Below the pieces are notes generated by a model. That model was not told the DNA's origin. It saw only the letters and a program-made list of their open reading frames with translations, and made no database searches. 64,000 bases of DNA, taken from the NCBI GenBank assembly GCA_036571765.1, contig BROE01000019.1:124001-188000 (forward strand), in the 5' to 3' direction. The number at the start of each line of letters is the position of its first letter. Positions within the stretch are counted from its first letter, which is position 1. The stretch is from Plecoglossus altivelis (lineage: Eukaryota > Chordata > Actinopteri > Osmeriformes > Plecoglossidae). A program made the position numbers and the translations under genes. Below, piece after piece: positions 55,546 through 64,000 of this stretch.

Positions 55546-58454
55546 GTGAGTTGGCTGAGGCGTTCGCTAGCTAAGCTGATAGTTGTAATCGTCTCCCTGC
55601 TATTTGCACTATTTGAACAGTTGTACATAATTGATAACCTTCCTGTGTTTAGACTGGACCATGCGAAAGAAATTCTAATCATCATTGGTAATGTTTTTGG
55701 GTATATAGATGTTGATCTGCCATGTGATTCAGGGGAATATTTAACTTAGCGAGGATTCTATTGCAATAACTATTTTAACGATGATAATGATAACAGTAAA
55801 TTTAGTGATTCTCGTGATAAAAGAACACTTTCAACCCCTTTGAGTACTCATGCAATTACATGGTGACTGTGTGAGTTGCACATATTGTTGTTAATGTGTT
55901 GTAATATGTTATTTTCTACAGAAATGTAGATGACCCAAATAAAAGATAACAATCACTTACTTGAAAGACTCTGAGGTATGAACGAAGCAATAAGACATTC
56001 TGTGAAAAGATGTTTAGTGTACCTCTGCAAATGGAGTAAGAATAGTTATTAGAAGTTATTTAACATTATTGGCAAGGATAATTAGTGTATAAATGTTTGT
56101 TTGATTTTATTATGTCTGTACGTATAACACCATAAACTATTTAAACGACATTTACACCAACATTCCAAGTAGGCGTTCTATGATAGAGCTTCAAAGTCGG
56201 ATCATTACAAATCAGACAAGCAACTGATTAAACTGCTACAGTCCTTCAGTCTTTCGTAATGCATCCATTGACATAACTGCTTATAATTTAGATTGGACAG
56301 AATATTTCTGTCAACATTAGAGAATTGTTGGACCCGTGGATTTTCAGAAGGTGTGGGGTCTCTGTCTCTCGTCAGTTGAATGGCCCTGTCTCCGTCGTCT
56401 CCGGTAGCATGGTAGTCACTCCACTGCGTGGGTGGCAGACCCTAAACGACCGAAGCAGCATTTTTGTGAATGATTAGACCCTGCTTTAACAGTTGACTTT
56501 ATACATTAGTACTGCCTGTTGGAGTTTATGATTTACTCCGTAACGTGTTCACGCATGGAGAGTGGTCAAATGGATCACCAGGATTCAGTATAGTTAAGTT
56601 CAATTAAGTTTATTCCCTGACAGTACAATTCTAATACAGATATCCGGGTCGCTCCAAGGTCCCTAACAGCAGACAGCTACGTGCGTCTTACGCTAGGCAC
56701 AGCGAAGAACGACACCTTTCCTTGGGAGACCCGCGGTAATACAGATAACATTATGCATTATTCAGGACAGGAGCTCCTCTGCCTTCGGTGGTTTCCGCCC
56801 ATGGTTCGAAGACCGTCTTATCTCCTTATGTGGTTGAGATGACCCTCTGTTGCCTCTCTCTCCCAGGTATTTGTTTTATCTGACTCCGCACAGAAAGATA
56901 GTGTTCCCTACTCCCCACATCCCAAGATAAGACAGTGAAATACATCATACCGTTGACTGTGTGGACTGTCAACTCCCCCTTAATTCCCACAGTGTGTCAC
57001 ATTTCTTGCACGATAGAAAAGTACTGTCTGTCTGCCTTACCAATCTTATAGGTCAAGTGGTCAACATAAGCAAATCATTGTATCATTCATTGCTAGCATA
57101 ACTAAATTAGTATATCCTTCATTGCTAGCATTAAAAAATTATTATATCCTTCACTGCCTTAATGTCAAATATAGATAGTACAATCTACAATTGTTCCTTT
57201 AATTCTTAAATTCAACACAACTCCTTTATTCATTCCAAATCGTTGTTTACAGCCTAAGTAGCTACATCTCGGCGTATGTCCCACGTCAAGACCAAATGTT
57301 AGCGATTGGTAATGGCAGATCCAGAGTGGCTCTGGGCAGATCCAACAGTTTTAAACTCCCCCCTCCCCCTCCCCCTTTACTGGGTTCTTAGGTTACGTTG
57401 GTGTTCCTTTAAGTCTCCGAATAAGGTATGTAATATTGGTTGGGCTGAAAATAGCCCAGGTGCTGATCTATGCACCCTACTGCAACTTTGGAAATGGCCC
57501 CAGGATGAAACACGCAGTTTTCTCCGGTATATAGTACACTAATTAATATTTAGATGCGTTGGTGTATAACGAGCAAAGCTACAGAACAAAGACAGTCAAA
57601 CATGCATTGTGAATTGTAGATTTACATGACAACACAAGTCGCTTTCTCAAGCAGATGACAAACGAAACAGGCTCGGCTAAAGAAATTAAAGAAGTTGGCT
57701 ATCTTCAACAGGCTCGTATCTACTTAAATTAGTCCCCTAGACGTTTCTTGTGTAGAATGGAGTGAAATACAATATTGTGAACATTACTGCCAGCGAACAA
57801 CCCGAGGCTGACGTCAAAACAGTTTAACAGGGCTGTAGTCTCACTCATTTTCCAGTTTTACACATCTCAAATAATAATCGGACCACCTGGCTAAAAGCAG
57901 AATTTCCATATCTTCTGAAAGCTGCCCTGCTCGACATGTCTGGTATAGTTAACGTAAATTGAAGTATAATTGACGAATGAACTGCAAAATTAGCTATGAA
58001 CATTGTACCATTACGCAACCAAGACATGGCTGCCGCCTTAGACTATACGGTCTACGGGGCAACACATTCTCAATCAAATTTCAATCACCAATGCACATTA
58101 GTATTGCAAATAATTGTTAGCGACAAAATCGTACTCGATGCTTGCGACACGGTTGAACATAACTTTATTTAGCAACAGCTTTATAGCAAACACTGTTTTA
58201 AACTGTCCAAGGTTTTGCAACTGCCCTTAGTAAAATACTTTAAGCAAGATAATATCATCATTTAGTGTCAAACTTCACGGGGACCTCCTCATAGACGGAC
58301 AATTTGGTGCCTTGGGACAACTAATCATTCCCTGAACTGCAGCCTGGAACACTGCATTTAGACTGTGGTCCATTTACAATATCTTTTAAAAACGTTCAAA
58401 TTTTCTTCTTTGTAATTCCCACGCAGCCAAAATAGCGTCTGAGATGTGACTTGC
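55546..58454. other. unclassified sequence, possible repeats
   Basis: No gene was recognised. At 57078-57165 the phrase tatccttcattgctagcat occurs about three times in degenerate form, a short tandem duplication. The block 56330-56900 is more GC-rich than its surroundings and might be part of a retroelement, but no protein motif supports that. Confidence 0.4.
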
Positions 58455-58845
58455 ATTATAGTTTTCTCAATTGCTAAAACCCTTCGGGAGAACGAAGTTC
58501 TCAGTTACCTATACTTATTTAACAAAATGTGTTGTCTGTTGTAAATACCTTAAACCATTTCACATGGTAAAACACAATTTGCAGATCTCACTTTGACTTT
58601 TCAGAAGAACTCCTAAACACATTCTCATTCTTAAAACACATTCTGCACTCTAATGCATAGTGGTCCATACAGGTAAACACAAGTAGCAACAATCACATAG
58701 AAAATGGAGGGCACATGTCAGTCATTAAACTCAACCACTCGAAATTGATTTCACTTTTTTTAAACTTTCTGACACAACCAATATAAGTTAGTTCAGAGAG
58801 AAAACAAGGTTGTTGAAGGTGGGAAGGAGAAAGTCTGAGAATGTA

Positions 58846-60065
58846 CACTCACCTAAAGGATTATTAGGAACACCATACTAATACTGGGTTTGACCCCCTT
58901 TTGCCTTCAGAACTGCCTTAATTCTACGTGGCATTGATTCGGCAAGGTGCTGAAAGCTTTCTTTAGAAATGTTGGCCCATATTGATAGGATAGCATCTTG
59001 CAGTTGATGGAGATTTGTGGGATGAACATCCATGGCACAAAGCTCCCGTTCCACCACATCCCAAAGATGCTCTATTGGGTTGAGATCTGGTGACTGTGGG
59101 GGCCATTTTAGTACAGTGAACTCATCGTCATGTTCAAGAAACCAATTTGAAATGATTCGAGCTTTGTGACATGGTGCATTATCCTGCTGGAAGTAGCCAT
59201 CAGAGGATGGGTACATGGTGGTCATAAAGGGATGGACATTGTCAGAAACAATGCTCAGGTAGGCCGTGGCATTTAAACGATGCCCTATCGGCACTAAGGG
59301 GCCTAAAGTGTGACAAGAAAACATCCCCCACACTATTACACCACCACCACCAGCCTGCACAGTGGTAACAAGGCATGATGGATCCATGTTCTCATTCTGT
59401 TTACGCCAAATTCTGACTCTACCATCTGAATGTCACAACAGAAATTGAGACTCATCAGACCAGGCAACATTTTTCCAGTCTTCAACTGTCCAATTTTGGT
59501 TAGCTCGTGCAAATTGTTGCCTCTTTTTGCTATTTGTAGTGGAGATGAGTAGTACCCGGTGGGGTCTTCTGCTGTTGTAGCCCATCCGTCTCAAAGATGT
59601 GCGTGTTGTGGCTTCACAAATGCTTTGCTGCATACCTCGGTTGTAACGAGTGGTTATTTCAGTCAAAGTTGCTCTTCTACCAGCTTGAATCAGTCGACCC
59701 ATTCTCCTCTGACCTCTAGCATCAACAAGGCATTTTCGCCCACAGGACTGCCGCATACTGGATGTTTTTCCCTTTTCACACCATTCTTTGTAAACCCTAG
59801 AAATGGTTGTGTGTAAAAATCCCAGTAACTGAGCAGATTGTGAAATACTTAGACCAGCCCGTCTGGTACCATCAACCATACCTTGCTTAAAATTGCTTAA
59901 ATCACCTTTCTTTCCATTCTGACATTCAGTTTTGAGTTCAGGAGATTGTCTTGACCAGGACCACATCCCTAAATGCATTGAAGCAACTGCCATGTGATTG
60001 GTTGATTACATAATTGCATTAATGAGAAATTGAAGAGGTGTTCCTAATAATCCTTTAGGTGAGTG
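58846..60065 (-). mobile_element. complete Tc1-like transposon
   Basis: Perfect 29-bp terminal inverted repeats (58846-58874 and 60037-60065, beginning CACTCACCTAAAGGATTA) are flanked on both sides by TA (58844-58845 and 60066-60067), the Tc1/mariner target duplication. Total length is 1220 bp. It contains one transposase gene on the minus strand. Perfect ends and a nearly intact gene suggest a young insertion. It is inserted within the IS630-like element. Confidence 0.95.
58878..59993 (-). pseudogene. Tc1-like DD34E transposase with one in-frame stop
   Basis: A single minus-strand frame of about 371 codons, interrupted only by a TGA at 59435-59433. The N-terminal part has the paired-like helix-turn-helix DNA-binding region (GDLSNFKQGMVDGTRRAG, ISQSAQLLGFLHTTISRVYK). 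The first catalytic Asp lies in NVAWSDESQFLL, just before the stop. After it come GRVRIWRKQNENMDPSC, a Gly-rich GGGGVIVWGMF, the second Asp in GYFQQDNAPCHKARI, and the Glu in SPDLNPIEHLWDVVE, 34 residues later as in DD34E enzymes. The TGA replaces what is usually CGA (Arg) and would be a simple CpG decay change. The start could be the ATG at 59993 or a later one. The transposon's ends are intact, so it could still be moved in trans. Confidence 0.95.
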
Positions 60066-60793
60066 TATATAAGAAATGATATGATATAGTACCCTATACC
60101 ATAAAACAGTGCATTGTATGCTGTGAACTGTACAATGAACTAATCTTAGTTTTTGCTCATTGCTTACACCCTATTTGCAGAATTTGTCTCATTATGTGAA
60201 AACTCAACACACAGAGATAACATCATGGCACGGAACATAATGCTTTCCATTTGTCACAGAAATGGTATTGACTGCTCAGTAGATTTTGACTGGTTGCAGG
60301 TTTCATATCAACAAAGAACAAGAATTACAGTATCACAGAGACAAAGGACAAGTTCTTAAGATGCGGTGCTGTAGAAATAGGGGTACAAGGAGGAAGAATA
60401 AAAAAGAGAGCAAAGCGCAAAGTACTGATCAAATGTTTAGCAATGTTTAAACATGTTGTTCATCAAAAGTGAACATAAATAAGCAATTTGTTTTGAAATT
60501 GTGTAAAAATGTACTTCTCCCTGATAACTGTTTTGAACGTGTTTAAAAAAACTTTGGTGTATTATTTACTGACTGCTTGATGGTGTCTATTTTTTAGATC
60601 ACTTTGCTTATAATTTGAGTGCAGTGTTTTATTTTGAGCGTAGATACATCTGTTGTGTGGCAAGTTTCATTTTGCAAGGGGGTACAGCAGTTTTGTAAAT
60701 AGTACTTGAAGATAAGGTTTTGTGTGTAAAGTTTTCAGAAAATGGGGCACTGTCTCAGACATTGTGTTTTAGCAATTGAGAAAAACTGTAATG

Positions 60794-62792
60794 TATCCAA
60801 GGCATGACGTTAGTGTCTGTGTCAGTGTGTAGTCCTGCCATGCCGGCTCTCCCTTTCACACAGATGTTGATTCTGCTCTGTGACCACCTCCACTGTTGGC
60901 TTAATGTTGTACAACAACAACCTCCCATTCATTCATACCTTTTATACAGAACTACTAAGGAGCCAAAAGTCTCAACATTTTCACTAGGAGGTGGAATAGG
61001 GTCTTCTGATGTTGTGTTTTCATACAATCACGATTGTATGAAGATGGATCATTGTCTTACATATATTCTCAATACAATGATTGCTCAATTTCCCTCAACT
61101 TGTGCTGATTTGTTTTCCCCACATCCCAGGGTTAATCTCACCATGATCCTAGGCCTCTACAACAAGTGTCCATTCGTCATAATGAAAATATGTCTGGGAA
61201 TGTAAAGCAGGTTTCCCAACTAGGGAATTTTTCAAGCATGTTCCTTATTTTGGAAGAATTATCTTGAATCACCTGATCACTTCCAACATGAAACAATCAA
61301 TGCAGTACAACATCATCCCTAGCCTGGAATTTTAAAGTGAGTCCATTATTTGCTTTGTAACATTTTATCTTTGTCGTCTCACCATTTAACCAATGTGCAA
61401 GTAATACAGAGTAACAGTTTGAAAGGCTCCCTAAAATCCCAATGCACTCAGAGACAGTAATAGATTAACCCACTGACTTTCTCTGGAATCACGGTAGTGC
61501 AATTTCAGATAGACAGGGCTGCCATGTTTTTCTACTGACATCAAATGTCTAAAGTCCTGGCCTGTTGACATCATGTCCTAGTGGCCTGACTTCAGAGAGG
61601 TGGAAGGCACTTTATGGGTGAACTGTGCTGTTAAGCAGATTCACACACACTCTTGATGTCTCTCATGGGTGTACTCAATTAAAAACCCAAAAGTTTGTTC
61701 AGTGTCTATACTTTATAGTTATATATAGCTATATAGGTATAGTGACGCTTCACTTTTTACCACTTTTGACAAGGGCAATTGTCTCATTGCAGATTAAAAA
61801 CATTGGTTTTGTGGTCCCACCGGCAGAAGAAATGCATTCTTGTTAGCCTGCTCTGTCTAAAATGTGTGATTTTCGTAATCAACTTTTCTCTTTTTGTCCG
61901 GTTTTGTCACTCATGATTATTGCTATGGAAGAAACGGATACCGTTAGCAAATCTATTAGCCTGCGTTGTTGCGAATGAAACACATAACTGCCGTGAAAAG
62001 CAATCCTAGTCCCAAGCAACCCTTCCTAGCAATCCTAGTTCCTAGTAGGAAAAGAATAAAGGGTATTGCCTAAAATCAGGCACAGATGAAACCTTGCTTA
62101 GATCATGACTAAATTAGAATGTTGATTTTGGCTTCTGTCCAAATCGTATTGCATCTGTGCCAGTTAGTAACCCCTGCTCTGTCCAGTTACCGGATTTTCT
62201 AATACAGACACACACACACACACATTACATTCACATTATAAGGGATGCTTAAGCACCATATCATTATAATCCATAAGCATCTCTGTGGGATAGTATAATA
62301 ATAGAAATAATAGAAAAGAAACGCTGGATTGTTGCCCCTGGAACCCAGCACAATGGGTCACAAGGTGGGTGTGTAAAATATTTGGAGAGTTATGGTGCTT
62401 TCAAGTGTCAAGAGTATGTGTTAAAATTTGACTCAATTTGTATTTATTGAATTGTATAATACAGACCAGCCGATATTCTCTATTTAACATCAATAGGACC
62501 CTTCCTTTTCTACCAGAGTACTCCATCCAGCTGCTCACCCAGGCCACGGTCCTCTCCCATCTTGAGCCCTGTAATTAAATCCCTTTTTGGTCTACCAACC
62601 AGTATTATAGGCCCTCTGCAGATTGGCAATAGTGTAGCCACCTAAAGTATCTAAACTTTGAGCTCCCCAATTGCTCACACCCAACTTTTCCGTGAAGTTG
62701 CATCACTGGATATACGTTGCTGTAATGACCAGGCACAAATTTATGACAAGTCTTTGTTGGGTCAGTAGGGCAGGCCCTGCATACATCTGGGG
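60794..62792. other. non-coding intron or flank sequence
   Basis: No exon was recognised, including no further doc2b C2B exon. A short CA run is at 62208-62224. Small open frames here have no family motifs. Confidence 0.5.
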
Positions 62793-64000
62793 CAGGGGTG
62801 TCAAACTCATTTTCACCGAGGGCCACATCAGCATAATGACTGTCCTCAAAGGGCCAGATGTAACTTATAAATGTAACTAAAAGTAATCAAATGTAATGTA
62901 AAATAAGTATCACGACTCCTTAATGTTAAATGACTCGTTATTTATTATAACTTATTCAAGTGACAATTACAGTTGCATAGAAAACATATGTTTGCTTGTT
63001 ACTCTAACATAAATCCTTTTAAATTTTGTCAGCTTATGAAAACCCACATAACTCCATTAATGAAGGATCAAACTGTCCAAGTGAATAAAGAAAAATAACA
63101 TAAAACTGAGCTGCAAAGAACATGTATGACACATGTAGCATTTTACAAAAAAGGCTGCACACAGCCTTGCATCCAACTGATGTTTTGATGACAACAATTT
63201 GTCTGCATACACACATGAGATTTGCAAACATTAAATAATTACAACAGCAGCTACACATAAATAATATGTAATCAAATAAAAATACAAAAATAAAGGTTGA
63301 CTCAGTTCACAACTATATCGGTCAATTTTTTTGGTTAGTCTTTGATGAGGAGATGCTGCCTGTCCTTGAACACACCAAGTGGATTCTCTCTACTATCGAT
63401 TGATCATGTTCTGAAAATGATAAACACAAAACAAAATGCAAGCACAATCATTAAATTGCACACAGTTTAACTGTTCCTCTTCTTGGTTGAATTACATTTT
63501 ATTATATTTTAATAACGTTTTTTTTTAATGCTTACCTGTGTGTTTTCTGACCAGATGTCTGACACCATTTTCCCATTGCCAGTGTGTCAATGTCTGGTTT
63601 TAGGTCCTGTGCTGAGGCAATGCGTAGAACAGCATGGAGGTTGTCATCCGTGAGACGTAATCTGTGTTTGCTTTTGTTCAGGTTCATTATGGAAAAAACT
63701 GTTCATACAGATAGATGCTCCCAAACATGAACAGAACACGGGCAGCATAAAGTCGAAGCTGTGGCATCAAACCAGGGGGCAGCATATGGTAAAAGTCCTG
63801 GATTGCAGCATCCTGGAACTTTGCTCTCAGGCCACTGTCGCTTTGAAGCTCAATTAGCTCCATCTGAAGGTTTTGGGGTGCAGTGCAGACATCGTGGTGA
63901 AAGGATTGGGAAAGATGTCAAAGCCAGACTGTTGTGCTCTGAAATAAGTGAAGCGCCGATCGAGCTCAGTCTTTAACCAGCTCAGTTTGGTAGCCAACTG
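62793..64000 (-). mobile_element. hAT transposon, 3' end (runs off the window)
   Basis: The terminus caggggtgtcaaactcattt (62793-62812), followed by tcaccgagggccacatcag, is the end sequence of a common vertebrate hAT family. The transposase C-terminal part lies on the minus strand between 63532 and the window edge, so the window contains the 3' end and the rest is beyond 64000. The target duplication cannot be checked. Confidence 0.82.
63532..64000 (-). pseudogene. hAT transposase C-terminal dimerisation region, frameshifted
   Basis: On the minus strand the frame opens at the window edge with QLATKLSWLKTELDRRF and FDIFPNPFTT. After a one-base shift near 63896 it continues NLQMELIELQSDSGLRAKF, DFYHMLPPGLMPQLR and FGSIYLYEQ. 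A second one-base shift near 63690 leads to FSIMNLNKSKHRLRLTDDN, LHAVLRIASAQD and a stop at 63532-63534. The NPF, LQxELI, EQxFSxMNxNKSK and LTDxxL motifs identify the C-terminal region of hAT transposases of the ZBED5/GTF2IRD2-related kind. At least two frameshifts make it inactive. Confidence 0.85.

Larger units (their letters stand above)
58455..60793. mobile_element. IS630-like DNA transposon derivative, split by a Tc1-like element
   Basis: Inverted ends: cattatagttttctcaattg (58453-58472) followed by ctaaaac, and on the reverse strand cattacagtttttctcaatt followed by gctaaaac (60793-60766). The interior outside the Tc1-like insertion (about 1.1 kb) has no complete transposase. An Arg/Lys-rich piece after the ATG at 60361 might be the start of one. 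The same ends are typical of the fish IS630-like family whose N-terminal fragment is at 18660-18790, as I recall. Confidence 0.55.

Noticed and set aside
56330..57545. LTR retrotransposon or solo LTR
   Set aside because: Composition is suggestive, but no paired LTRs, primer-binding site or gag/pol motifs could be shown.
52341..64000. Remaining C2B exons of doc2b
   Set aside because: No frame with the expected C2B continuation was seen in this interval; the long intron appears to run past the window edge.
1..64000. A previously unknown multi-gene system
   Set aside because: Apart from one host gene, the supported coding sequence belongs to known transposon classes. The only candidate for something new is the ribozyme-bearing RTE 5' end.

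Overview
The window is vertebrate nuclear DNA, almost certainly from a teleost fish. It has an AT-rich background with very few open frames, GT-AG introns, and a dense mix of fish-type transposons: RTE/Rex3-like, L2-like, several Tc1-like families, an IS630-like family, hAT, a tRNA-derived SINE and GGAT-tailed repeats. The only host gene I can support is on the plus strand. Five exons (6890-6969, 28861-28935, 34876-34985, 45317-45443, 52183-52340) join in frame and encode the C2A domain and the start of the C2B domain of a double-C2 protein, best matched to Doc2b, a calcium sensor of vesicle exocytosis. The first coding exon and the rest of C2B lie outside the window, so nearly all of the 64 kb is intron or flank.

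The introns are filled by transposons. About nine RTE-type (Rex3-like) LINE copies are present: 8822-9297 (+), 15508-17634 (-), 23536-24912 (-), 31177-33237 (+), 40775-42112 (scrambled), 42375-43100 (scrambled), 48414-49529 (-), 49700-50894 (+) and 52755-54497 (-). Several lie inside older Tc1-like transposons: 15150-17930, 30279-33868, and 48330-51992, which holds two. Two L2-like LINEs occupy 9588-12190 (-) and 13130-15053 (+), with smaller L2 pieces elsewhere. A well-preserved Tc1-like transposon with perfect 29-bp inverted repeats and one stop codon (58846-60065) sits inside an IS630-like element (58455-60793). The right edge enters a hAT transposon.

The most interesting signal is at the 5' end of the RTE elements. 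The first ~147 nt can be drawn as an HDV-like self-cleaving ribozyme: a 7-bp P1, a 7-bp P2, a 3-bp P3 capped by a 7-nt L3 loop reading TTAACGT, a P4 hairpin with a GTGA tetraloop, and a CTAA stretch in J4/2. In the best copy (31177-31323) the predicted +1 nucleotide directly follows a 12-bp target-site duplication, and the element's likely start codon lies 13 nt after the ribozyme. HDV-like ribozymes are known from other non-LTR retrotransposons. The fold here was worked out by eye and not tested.

No CRISPR array, rRNA gene, stand-alone tRNA gene or operon was seen. Between exons and named repeats, long stretches are AT-rich sequence in which I recognise nothing.
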